NCBI GenBank assembly: GCA_047620505.1
Contig: JBLHKS010000075.1
Span: forward strand, 1 to 29,314
Length of the DNA stretch: 29,314 nucleotides
Direction: 5' to 3'
Origin: JBLHKS01 sp047620505
GTDB taxonomy: Bacteria > Verrucomicrobiota > Verrucomicrobiia > Verrucomicrobiales > DEV007
Below, in pieces: positions 8,001 to 15,635 of this stretch. The position numbers were made by a program, and so were the translations under genes. Position 1 is the first letter of the stretch. Each line of letters starts with the position of its first letter. Below the pieces are notes generated by a model. That model saw only the letters and a program-made list of their open reading frames with translations, did not search any database and was not told where the DNA came from.

Positions 8001-8300
8001 GCCGCCCGGGAAACCGCTGAAGAGGCGGTAGTTCGCCTGGCGGATCTGACACAATTGACAGGTGAACTGTCGACGCGTCTCGAGTTGGAAACTGCGGTTG
8101 TCAAGGAGCAGTGCCAGAGTCGCATCGAAGCGCTTTCTGCGTTCCCTCGAGAATCGGAACTGGCCCGGGAGGAATTGGCTCTGGAAATGAGCGTCCGGGA
8201 TGCCCTGATGAGCGCCATCCAGAGACCTGGTGTTCGACTGGATGCGACCGGAGCGATTTTCCTCGCCGGCGTCGCCCTCGAGGAAATGACATCCGGATGA
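5001..8300 (+). CDS. dpdE: DpdE, SNF2/RapA-like helicase of the Dpd restriction module
   Basis: 1,099 aa from the ATG at 5001 (MIGSFIRSKRRRELGVGK), a better N terminus than the upstream TTG at 4929. DpdE is one of the Salmonella dpd products needed for the restriction-like phenotype. Helicase motifs are visible in order: ERHQVEVVRRVL (Q-like region, about 157-168), Walker A ADEVGLGKT (178-186), DEAH (260-263), LSATPV (299-304), then lobe 2 with DSAAEEGLNLQGG (621-633) and EQRMGRLDRFG (650-660). An N-terminal beta-rich region of about 120 residues resembles the small beta-barrel modules of RapA-type proteins. The C-terminal 400 residues are unassigned. The stop overlaps the dpdF start by 4 bp, so translation is coupled. 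It probably uses ATP to translocate on duplex DNA. Confidence 0.88.
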   Translation: MIGSFIRSKRRRELGVGKMIGDGAAIEIEFFDSPVESERYSIIERSSAVERVTLPPQTRVYYFDQKTGNWRMGRIESHADDHCQIALPNRISVSIPEREAYIRWNKPIKDPSEHLAARVCETPFFHSGRADLLRSFVRQRAASCGMTAILSAPIVLERHQVEVVRRVLQDPVQRYLLADEVGLGKTIEAGVIIRQYVLDHLNDHQVLVIVPRTLVDQWKSELSIRCQLDERFGHNLTIVALEDISEMSLEELAAGMVVVDEAHQAVKGWEQPEGSPLRKRFETLRAITEPQVAPRLLLLSATPVRRNEDGFLALLHLLDPAVYSLNDRDSFREKVAKRQDLADLFYAFTEEQQSYFLEGMLDQLAEMFPRDKRLLSLLDHLRPWLDLSVPEDAGERRAAIRDVRSHLSETYRLHRRLLRNRRSADVEGLLPGRSGVTQSYYTDPAARLVEQGLEKWRAAAASEIWNREDSEEARALKRIFLILLQAAGSDLRAFAWLVAERMCPGQPQTERFGRLIEDEGVQVLQVHPHFQEEYTILSEMYKAAKGRNSNQCRIEHIGSIAKERVTLGFRVVVFASSPELADQLFEFLSRSNSVLVFRHQLEDTDWRSFCDVTTEGVLICDSAAEEGLNLQGGKTCMIHADIPLSPNSLEQRMGRLDRFGVGHPVISLAPVPEECPYQEAWLVCLTDAYSVFSRSIAALQYVVEDEMRELSDSLLFDGETALRESNRRLRGDEGKLQKELDAIRAQDELDSIDVVIDDNAIDLTSRIETFEEDAGIFQKSVRAWLGGRLHFICVGEREPTDNVVRYHYSQSGRGRPTLMSALDFHFWFARSVERGAKHPYFPPPLTWALSFSRETARSRKVGLGRIGNPVVDCLHEHLKWDDRGTCFAFWRVSDRLETSEVQLFLRFDFVIEAGLETVSRLAEERPELSEAALRRRADAAFPPIARTLWLSEDLEEPDEVTLADLELPYERHDKSVNINQDRWPLVEAKFDLANWPYHCRAARETAEEAVVRLADLTQLTGELSTRLELETAVVKEQCQSRIEALSAFPRESELAREELALEMSVRDALMSAIQRPGVRLDATGAIFLAGVALEEMTSG

Positions 8301-10867
8301 GCTTTCAGCAGATCAGCGCGATTCTGAGGAGTTGGCCCCGAGTAGAGATTCCCGTCGGACCATTTGAGGACGTTCCGTGCGAACGGTTGAGACTCGTTCT
8401 GAGCGCGCTTCAGGAAGGATCTTCGCCGGTTGGCGCCGCCGATCTGGCGAACCTGGTCCGACACGTCGTCCGCAGCGAAGCGGCTAGGTTTGACGGCCAT
8501 CCTCGATTGCACCTGCCCTGCGAAACACCCTGGCCGACCCGGGAGGAGTGGAAGACCTTTGGCTGCTTTGTCACCGATGCGCCGGAGAGTGGATTCTGCA
8601 CGATCGAAGCGCAGGAATGGTTGCCCGATTGGCTCGAACACAAATCTCGCTGGCCGCCATACCGGGATGCCGAGGCGGGAGAACCGCGGCGACGCCAACA
8701 ACCCGTGCCCGCCGATCCGGCCATTCGCGAGGCCTTCAACTTGGAGCAGTATTTGTCGGAAGCACAAGCGGACGCCCTGCGCGGAGTGGTTCTCGCTCCA
8801 TCCGGATCGGTGACTGTGGTTGCATTGCCCACGGGCGCAGGAAAAAGTCTGGTGGGGCTTTCAGTTGCGGTTCTGGGTTCAACGGTTGGCGTCACCGTTG
8901 TCGTCGTGCCCACGATCGCCCTGGCCTATGACCAGGCATTCCAGGCGCGACAAATGTTACCCGGCAATACGATCGACGCCTGGCGGAGTGAACTGAAACC
9001 GGATGAGCGCAATGCCATTCGCCAACGGATTCGCGATGGCCAACAACGGATCATCTACGCCGCGCCCGAAAGCATCGTCGGAGCATTGGCCGGCGCCCTC
9101 TACGCCGCCGCGCAGCATGGCCTGTTGCGAGGATTTGTTGTCGACGAGGCGCATCTGGTGGCGCAGTGGGGCAATGGCTTTCGTCCGGATTTTCAGGCAA
9201 TGAGCGGCCTCTGGCAGCAACTGCGCCTGAATTGCCCGCCTAACCGCGCTTTTCGCACGGTTTTGATGACGGCCACGCTGACCGAAGAATCTCATCGCAC
9301 ACTCCAGACTTTTTTCGGGCCTGCGGATCGCATCGAAACCCTGGCCTCTGTTCACCTTCGCCCGGAACCCGATTACTTCATCGCGCAATGTCGAAATTCA
9401 CGGTCCACTCCTCGACAAGACGCCGCCGCCAACAATCACGAACCGGCAAACAACCGCCTGCCGGAACAGGAAGCGAGCGTGTTGGAAGCGCTGCGCCATG
9501 GACCGCGTCCGGCAATCCTGTACGTCACGGAGCGAAAGGAGGCAGATTGGTGGTTCCGACGTTTGCGGCAGGAAGGATGGAGCAGGGTGGACTGCATCCA
9601 CGGAGGCACGTCTGGAGGGCATCGAGAACGAGCCATCGACGCCTGGCGAAAAAACAAGATTGATTTGATGGTTGCCACATCGGCCTTTGGACTGGGCATG
9701 GACAAAAGCGATGTGCGCCTTGTCATCCATGCCTGTGTGCCGGAAACCGTGGATCGTTTCTACCAGGAAGTCGGAAGGGGCGGACGCGACGGGAACGCGT
9801 CCCTCTCCGTGCTGCTTTGGACGCAAAAGGACCGTAAGGTCGCGGAATCCTTGAGCAACCCAACCATCATCACTGAGGAACTGGGCTTGGAACGCTGGAA
9901 GGCCATCCTGCACGACAGTGAGTGGGATGGTGAAACCCTGTTGGCCAATCTCCACGCATTGCGTCCCGGAATGACATGGGAGAGCAAGGCGAACATGGGA
10001 TGGAACCTAAAAACTTTGCTGCTATTGGCGCGCGCGGGAGCCTTGACAATCGAGAGTCGCCGCCCGCCGGAACTGAACCGGGATGAAAACGAGAACGAAC
10101 TTGAGTTTGAGAAACGGCAGGCGAAAGAGATGGAGAAGTATTGGTCTCTTTGCCCCGTGCGCGTGCAGGCTCCGAAAAATCTGCTGTCGACGGAATACTG
10201 GGAGACGGTCATCGCGCGCAGTCGCGATGAATCGTTCGCCACGGCCAGGGCAAATTGGTTGCGCATGACCGAAGTGCTCGAGGGACGGTGCGATCTGAAA
10301 TGCATCCTGCAAGAAGTTTATCGGGTTCCCGACGTCGGCATCGAAGTGGGAGAGGGAAGCGAGGGTTTGCCAGTCCGCCCTCCAAGCCGTCTATGCGGGG
10401 AACTCTCCGATTCCCTGTGCCGATTGGTCCCCAAGGTCGGTCTGCCGATATTGATTGTCACCTACCGTCCTACTGAAGACTGGCGCCGGGAAGTTCTGCG
10501 CGTAGTAACGCGCCTCGTGAAACTCGGCATTCGGGAGATCGCCGCGCCAGAGTCCTGGCGTTCCGGATCCGAGTCGTTGAAAGGCCTCCATCGGGACGCT
10601 CCGGAGGGATTTCTTATCGTGCGCGAAATCACGGAAACGGATCCGCACGGATATGACGGTTGGCCTTTGCCGCGTGTGAGCATTATTGCCCCCGCCTCGC
10701 CGCCAGTCCCAATATTCGATCATTTGCTTCTGCTTGAACGTCCTTTCCACTTAGTATTCGCGCCGATGGACGCTCCGGACGCGCGGCATCCCAATCGTAA
10801 GATTGGGGACGTTTCCCCGCCGCAAACGATGCGTTCCGACACGCTGGAGAACCTGTTGCAACAATGA
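8297..10867 (+). CDS. dpdF: DpdF, RecQ-like ATP-dependent DNA helicase
   Basis: 856 aa from the ATG at 8297, which overlaps the dpdE stop (ATGA). Longer upstream frames are overlap artefacts. RecQ-type signatures are Walker A LPTGAGKS (177-184), VVDEAHLVAQWGNGFRPDF (from about 281; the aromatic-rich loop after DEAH is typical of RecQ), LMTATLTE (323-330) and YQEVGRGGRDG (489-499, motif VI). The first 150 residues and the last 200 or so have no assigned domain. In the described Dpd clusters DpdF is the RecQ-like member; abstract-level knowledge of the Salmonella work does not list it among genes clearly required for restriction, so its exact role is open. It ends with an ATGA overlap into dpdG. 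Confidence 0.87.
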   Translation: MSFQQISAILRSWPRVEIPVGPFEDVPCERLRLVLSALQEGSSPVGAADLANLVRHVVRSEAARFDGHPRLHLPCETPWPTREEWKTFGCFVTDAPESGFCTIEAQEWLPDWLEHKSRWPPYRDAEAGEPRRRQQPVPADPAIREAFNLEQYLSEAQADALRGVVLAPSGSVTVVALPTGAGKSLVGLSVAVLGSTVGVTVVVVPTIALAYDQAFQARQMLPGNTIDAWRSELKPDERNAIRQRIRDGQQRIIYAAPESIVGALAGALYAAAQHGLLRGFVVDEAHLVAQWGNGFRPDFQAMSGLWQQLRLNCPPNRAFRTVLMTATLTEESHRTLQTFFGPADRIETLASVHLRPEPDYFIAQCRNSRSTPRQDAAANNHEPANNRLPEQEASVLEALRHGPRPAILYVTERKEADWWFRRLRQEGWSRVDCIHGGTSGGHRERAIDAWRKNKIDLMVATSAFGLGMDKSDVRLVIHACVPETVDRFYQEVGRGGRDGNASLSVLLWTQKDRKVAESLSNPTIITEELGLERWKAILHDSEWDGETLLANLHALRPGMTWESKANMGWNLKTLLLLARAGALTIESRRPPELNRDENENELEFEKRQAKEMEKYWSLCPVRVQAPKNLLSTEYWETVIARSRDESFATARANWLRMTEVLEGRCDLKCILQEVYRVPDVGIEVGEGSEGLPVRPPSRLCGELSDSLCRLVPKVGLPILIVTYRPTEDWRREVLRVVTRLVKLGIREIAAPESWRSGSESLKGLHRDAPEGFLIVREITETDPHGYDGWPLPRVSIIAPASPPVPIFDHLLLLERPFHLVFAPMDAPDARHPNRKIGDVSPPQTMRSDTLENLLQQ

Positions 10868-11772
10868 GCCTGCTAAACCTGACAAACGATGGAACACGTG
10901 GAACACTTACGGCGATCTATAGATTGCTTCTCTCCGAGGGTTCCACGGATCGCGATCGACTGCTTGGATTGTGCGCGCCCGAGGAAACTTGCGACCCGAA
11001 GCACGCGCGCGACACGCTCCGCACTTGGGTGGAGTTGGGTCTCTTCGAGCAATCTTCGAAAAACAAGATATCCATAAGCGGTCACTTGCCGAAAAAGGAA
11101 CGAGGGGAAGATCTGCTCCCCATGTGGGCCTGCCGCCGGGCGCTCGCGGAAGAGAACAATGAACGATTGTGGGAGTCGGAAAATTCGCGTTGCGCCGATT
11201 TCACGAGAGCGATCGCATGGCTTCTGGCTCAGGATGTGTATGAGGCTGAGTATGGATCCTGGGATGTGGTTCAACCGATCATAAAAACTCAAACGCCCGG
11301 AAACGACAGTATATTCGGACAAAACGATACCCGGTGGACCGGCCTGCGGGCTTGGGTTCCGTACCTGGGATTTGGATACATGGGCAACAAGAAAGGGGCA
11401 CCCCTGATCGTCGACCCGACCGAAGCGCTGCGTCACGCTTTACCCGCCATGTTCGGAAGAAAGACCACCCTAGACGCGGACGAATTCGTCGCCGCCGCCG
11501 CAAAAAGCGTGCCCGTGCTCGACCACGGCGTTTATCGGTTGGCGGTCGAGGAGAAACTCTTAGAGAATCAATCGCCGGATGCGTGGCATCCTCTCCCCCC
11601 GGAGCAATTGTCCACCAGTGTCAGTCGCGCCCTGTTGCGACTGACTTCAGATGGAACGCTGCACGGAGAAAAGCGCGCGGACGCGTCCGCGCGGGCGCAC
11701 CTCACCGGACGGGGGCGCGCCGTTTTCCGTGACTTCTCACACTTCAGCTTCAGTTCAAAACTACTTTCCTGA
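10864..11772 (+). CDS. dpdG: DpdG, restriction-module protein of unknown activity
   Basis: 302 aa, overlapping the dpdF stop by 4 bp. No catalytic motif is visible. The first 70 residues (TLTAIYRLLLSEGSTDRD, then RDTLRTWVELGLFEQ and a short strand) have the look of a winged helix-turn-helix. A second such unit may follow at the C terminus (SRALLRLTSDGTLHG...LTGRGRAVF, about 255-290). It was assigned as DpdG from its position between the RecQ-like DpdF and the large ATPase DpdH, its size, and the otherwise complete gene set. DpdG is among the products implicated in the Salmonella restriction-like phenotype. A DNA-recognition or adaptor role is inference. Six bases separate it from dpdH. Confidence 0.7.
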   Translation: MSLLNLTNDGTRGTLTAIYRLLLSEGSTDRDRLLGLCAPEETCDPKHARDTLRTWVELGLFEQSSKNKISISGHLPKKERGEDLLPMWACRRALAEENNERLWESENSRCADFTRAIAWLLAQDVYEAEYGSWDVVQPIIKTQTPGNDSIFGQNDTRWTGLRAWVPYLGFGYMGNKKGAPLIVDPTEALRHALPAMFGRKTTLDADEFVAAAAKSVPVLDHGVYRLAVEEKLLENQSPDAWHPLPPEQLSTSVSRALLRLTSDGTLHGEKRADASARAHLTGRGRAVFRDFSHFSFSSKLLS

Positions 11773-11778
11773 AACACC

Positions 11779-14700
11779 ATGGCATTTTCACTGAAAGACT
11801 ATTGGCCCAGCGAAGAGCACTGTGACGAGTGCCTGATCACCGAGGCCGAGACGGCGGATGTAGCGGTCTTTCTCGCGGTTCATCAACCGATGCGCCTCAC
11901 CCGACGTCCTTTGCATTCGAACGACGCGGATAAAGAGATCGAAAAACGCGAAGCGGATTTGCTCAAGGCCCTGATGACGGAGAACCTCCCTTCGGGCACG
12001 CTGCTGCTCCCCATCGTGGGAAACGCGGGCGTGGGCAAGTCGCACATGATCCGGTGGTTGGACGCCCACCTGCGAAACCGTGACGACGGCGTTCCGCGCC
12101 ACATCGTCCGCATTCCGAAAAGCGCCAGTCTGCGGCGCGTGCTCGAACTCATTCTGGAGGGCCTCCCAGACAAACACTACAAGGCGCTTCGCCACGAACT
12201 CACTTCCGCGCGGATGCCGCCGGATTTGTTGACGGCCACGTTCAACCTGCTGGCAAAACTGCTGATCGCCCTCGAACGCGCATACAAGGAAGCGTGCGCC
12301 AGAATCTCCACCGGCAAGGAGCGTGCCGACGATCGCGAACGCATGGCCCATTGCGATCGGCGAGGCCTGCCGGCGCTGCTGCAGGACGTCGAAGTAAGCG
12401 CTCACTTCAAGAACTACGAAGGCGACCAAAAAGGTGTTCTCGCGCGAATCGCCGAGCGTTGTATGCAGGGATCGCTTGCGGTGGACGGTCCCGCAAACCA
12501 ATTCACGGAATCCGATCTCATATTCGACGACAGCCTGGAACAAAACAAACTCTCGGCCGCAGCCAGGCTACATCTGGCTAACCTTAACCGGAACCAGGGC
12601 CGCGCCCGAAAAACCGCGGTGGATATCCTGAATGACGCGGTCGATCCAGCGATCGGGGAGTTGCTGGATTTTGGCGGAAATTCGCTGACTGACCTGTTCG
12701 TGAAGATACGGGAGCAGTTACTCAAAGACGGCAAGGAACTCGTCCTTCTGGTGGAGGACTTTGCCGCTCTTGCCGGCATTCAAGGCAGCCTGCTCGACGC
12801 CATGATCCGTGAGGGAATCCGGGACGGACGCCAGCAACTGTGCGTCATGCGAACGGCTCTGGCCGTTACCGAGGGTTACCTTGCGAACCGCGAAACCGTG
12901 CTCACACGCGCTCAATACGAGTGGCGAATCGACGAGCGACCGTTCGCGAGCGACGAGGAGGCCATCGACACGTTCTCCAATTTTGTCGGAGGATACCTGA
13001 ACGCGGCGCGTTGGGGCAGAACCCACCTGGAGAAGGCGTTCGAGAAGCGCGACAAAGACGCCGCAGATCTGCAGGAATGGCTGCCTGACTTCGATGAACA
13101 GCGACACGGCGATCTTGCCCCGGAAGACGCATCGAGGCTGAAGGCGTTTGGTTGCTCGGAACGCGGAAAGCATCCGCTGTTTCCATTCAATTCAGAGGCG
13201 ATTCATCAATTGGCGCGCCGCCATTTACGGGAAGGTTCCGCCTTTGTGTTGAACCCGCGGAAACTGCTCAACTTCATTCTTCGTGAGACCCTTATTGGCA
13301 ACCGCACATTGTTCGATTCCGGCGCGTTTCCGCCGGCGGGTTTTCATCACTTCAATCGCAGCCAATTGGCGCTGTCCGTATCCCTTGAAATTTCGAAACG
13401 CGCTGATTCGAGTCGGATCGACCGTCTCGCATCGCTTATTTTTCATTGGGCGGACGACCCGCAATCCGCCGCTGAAGCCGCGTGTCTGTCCGATTTGGTT
13501 TACGAAGCATTCGACCTGGCGTCCATCAAATGGTCGGCAAAACCCGAAAGACAGCCTCGGTCGACGAAAACCGAGACGAACAAGGCTGCGGATTCCAAGC
13601 GAGAGGAGCAGAAGCGACGAGATCCATGGGAGCAAAAACTTCAAGATTGGCGTGGAAAGAAAATAATCACCCAGGCAAATGCCACACATATCAGGAAGTG
13701 GTTGGCCACCGCCATCGGCGAGTGGATCGATTGGGAGTCATTGCTAATCAAGCCATACCTGATCGATCCCGCGAGGATCGCCCTTCCCTGGGCCACCACG
13801 GGCAATCCCACTCCGGCCAGTACCATGGCGGCAGCCATCACTGAAAAGGAATTGGAGGACGAGACGCGAGCGGATCAATTCTACACCGCAATCAAGGCGG
13901 TCATCCGTATCCATGGCGGCGCGACCGGCGGGCACAATTGGAACTACCCAGGCGGTGAGGAAGAGAGCGCCGCCTACTCGAATCTCATCGACAAGATGGC
14001 CGGGCAGACCGCGGATTGGCTTCGGCGGGAGGCTCACTCACTCCCGGCGGAGGGCATTCGCACACTGGCTCAAGCTTTGCTCGTGGGCGGACGATTGTTG
14101 GGAATGGAGGGAGCGACGAGCAACGGGGACGCGGAAAATCTGGGGGTGCTTTTCGCTCCGGCGACTTTCGATGAAAACGAGTCATTTGACTCCGGGGATC
14201 AATGGAACCGATTGCAGGTTGGAGCCCGAGGATTTAGGCGGGAAGCGATCGAGTTGTTGAAATGCCTGGTGTCGGCCCGTCGGGGTGCTTCGGGAACTGA
14301 GCAGGCCATCGATGCTTCTCAGTTACTGTCGGCAGTTCGCGATATACGCGGTTCCTGGGTGATGCCGGAGAAAGTGGATCTCGATCATTTTAGGGATCAC
14401 ATGCCTTTGCAGAAGCATATACGAGACCTGCGAAATTTGCTGAAGAACGCAGCAAAACAACGGGGCGGCGAACTGAAGGCATGGCGTGCCGAGATTGATT
14501 CCTGGCTTGGTTCGGACTTCGACGTGCATGGCGTCGTTGAGGAGTTGAAGCAGACCGCCCTGATCGCCCACCAGGCCGCCGTCTTCCGACCCAGCAATTT
14601 CACCTATGAAAATCTGCGGGATTCGCTCAACAAATTGCCTGAATGCCGCCTGAAAGAAACCCTGGAACTGGCCGGGAAGGCGGATCAGGGAAAAGACTTC

Positions 14701-14916
14701 GGCGTCGTTCTTTCGGCGCTGGCCCAGGCCGACACTCGTTGCGAGCAAATCTCCAGGAGAATTTTGAAACAATACGAGGACTTCTTGCGAGCGACAAGCG
14801 AAGCAGTCGACGACAAACTCGCGACAGCGCCGCCGGGTGTGACAGAGGAAGGAAACCGCCGCGCTGAAGAGGTGGCGAGCATAGAAAAACTCTGGCAAGA
14901 GGTGGAAACACCATGA
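11779..14916 (+). CDS. dpdH: DpdH, large P-loop ATPase of the Dpd restriction module
   Basis: 1,045 aa. A Walker A motif GNAGVGKSH is at residues 81-89 and a Walker B-like strand LVLLVEDF at 321-328, with a roughly 235-residue insertion between them. The insertion holds charged helices, including a region around ERAYKEACARISTGKE. The residues after Walker B (ALAGIQGSLLDAMIREGIRDGRQQLCVMRTA) fit an AAA/STAND-type sensor region. The middle has a low-complexity charged linker near 595-620 (many Lys/Glu/Arg). The C-terminal 200 residues are strongly helical. Its place between dpdG and dpdI and its size fit DpdH. It may load or power the neighbouring nuclease/helicase proteins; that is inference. 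The last four bases overlap dpdI. Confidence 0.75.
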   Translation: MAFSLKDYWPSEEHCDECLITEAETADVAVFLAVHQPMRLTRRPLHSNDADKEIEKREADLLKALMTENLPSGTLLLPIVGNAGVGKSHMIRWLDAHLRNRDDGVPRHIVRIPKSASLRRVLELILEGLPDKHYKALRHELTSARMPPDLLTATFNLLAKLLIALERAYKEACARISTGKERADDRERMAHCDRRGLPALLQDVEVSAHFKNYEGDQKGVLARIAERCMQGSLAVDGPANQFTESDLIFDDSLEQNKLSAAARLHLANLNRNQGRARKTAVDILNDAVDPAIGELLDFGGNSLTDLFVKIREQLLKDGKELVLLVEDFAALAGIQGSLLDAMIREGIRDGRQQLCVMRTALAVTEGYLANRETVLTRAQYEWRIDERPFASDEEAIDTFSNFVGGYLNAARWGRTHLEKAFEKRDKDAADLQEWLPDFDEQRHGDLAPEDASRLKAFGCSERGKHPLFPFNSEAIHQLARRHLREGSAFVLNPRKLLNFILRETLIGNRTLFDSGAFPPAGFHHFNRSQLALSVSLEISKRADSSRIDRLASLIFHWADDPQSAAEAACLSDLVYEAFDLASIKWSAKPERQPRSTKTETNKAADSKREEQKRRDPWEQKLQDWRGKKIITQANATHIRKWLATAIGEWIDWESLLIKPYLIDPARIALPWATTGNPTPASTMAAAITEKELEDETRADQFYTAIKAVIRIHGGATGGHNWNYPGGEEESAAYSNLIDKMAGQTADWLRREAHSLPAEGIRTLAQALLVGGRLLGMEGATSNGDAENLGVLFAPATFDENESFDSGDQWNRLQVGARGFRREAIELLKCLVSARRGASGTEQAIDASQLLSAVRDIRGSWVMPEKVDLDHFRDHMPLQKHIRDLRNLLKNAAKQRGGELKAWRAEIDSWLGSDFDVHGVVEELKQTALIAHQAAVFRPSNFTYENLRDSLNKLPECRLKETLELAGKADQGKDFGVVLSALAQADTRCEQISRRILKQYEDFLRATSEAVDDKLATAPPGVTEEGNRRAEEVASIEKLWQEVETP

Positions 14917-15635
14917 AGAACTTCCTGGAACAAAGCGCGACCCTTCGGGAGAAACTTACCCGTGTCAAATCGCTCGGAGCGGACGAGCAGTTGGTTCGGA
15001 CGTGGCAGCCATTGATTGCGGGATTGCCGGACCATTTCACTCGTCTGGAGGAACTGATTTCGGTATTTCGGCTTTTTCATCAGAACAAGTTGCTGCCAGA
15101 CGATCGGTCACTGACTCCCACCGGGTTGGACAAACTCCTGAAAGAGTTGGAGGCCATGCGCGACAAGCTTCGTAATAAACCGGACAAAGTAATGCAGAAG
15201 AGCGGTTGGGCGAAAGCCGACGCGACGCTGAAAAAATTCGCGGACCTTTTGGAAGGTTCACTGATGGACATTTGGAAGGAATACCTCGGCGCCGCGGCGC
15301 CGAGACTCGATGATTTGACGCCATTTTTTCAAGACGGTCGTTTGGGTGAGGAAATAGCTGAAATCGAAAATCTTCAACGAGATTTGAAACGGCTTGAACT
15401 GAGTCTCCCCGATGCTGACGGAGCGATCAGGGATGTGGAGGTCAAGGGCCGAAAGATTCATCGATTGGTCAAGAAATTGGATTTCGGGGAAATTCCGCCA
15501 GCAGTGAAGAGTTTTATCCAAAAAGTCGCCAGTGGCGGAGGGGTTCCGCTGGAGGACCTGGACGATAAGGTGTTCGCCTGGTTGCGCGAAAAAAATCTTC
15601 TGCAAGCGTTCCGTGTGCAAATGGGAAGGCGATGA
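14913..15635 (+). CDS. dpdI: DpdI, small helical partner protein
   Basis: 240 aa, beginning inside the dpdH stop (ATGA) with a good AGAGGTGG Shine-Dalgarno 7 nt before the ATG. The protein is highly charged and helical, with probable coiled-coil stretches around residues 70-110 and 145-185 (GEEIAEIENLQRDLKRLELSL region). It ends in DDKVFAWLREKNLLQAFRV, which resembles a small C-terminal helical cap. No enzymatic motif is seen. It was assigned as DpdI by position and size. DpdI is reported among the Salmonella proteins involved in the restriction-like phenotype. Tight coupling to dpdH suggests a subunit or tether of that ATPase. Confidence 0.65.
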   Translation: MKNFLEQSATLREKLTRVKSLGADEQLVRTWQPLIAGLPDHFTRLEELISVFRLFHQNKLLPDDRSLTPTGLDKLLKELEAMRDKLRNKPDKVMQKSGWAKADATLKKFADLLEGSLMDIWKEYLGAAAPRLDDLTPFFQDGRLGEEIAEIENLQRDLKRLELSLPDADGAIRDVEVKGRKIHRLVKKLDFGEIPPAVKSFIQKVASGGGVPLEDLDDKVFAWLREKNLLQAFRVQMGRR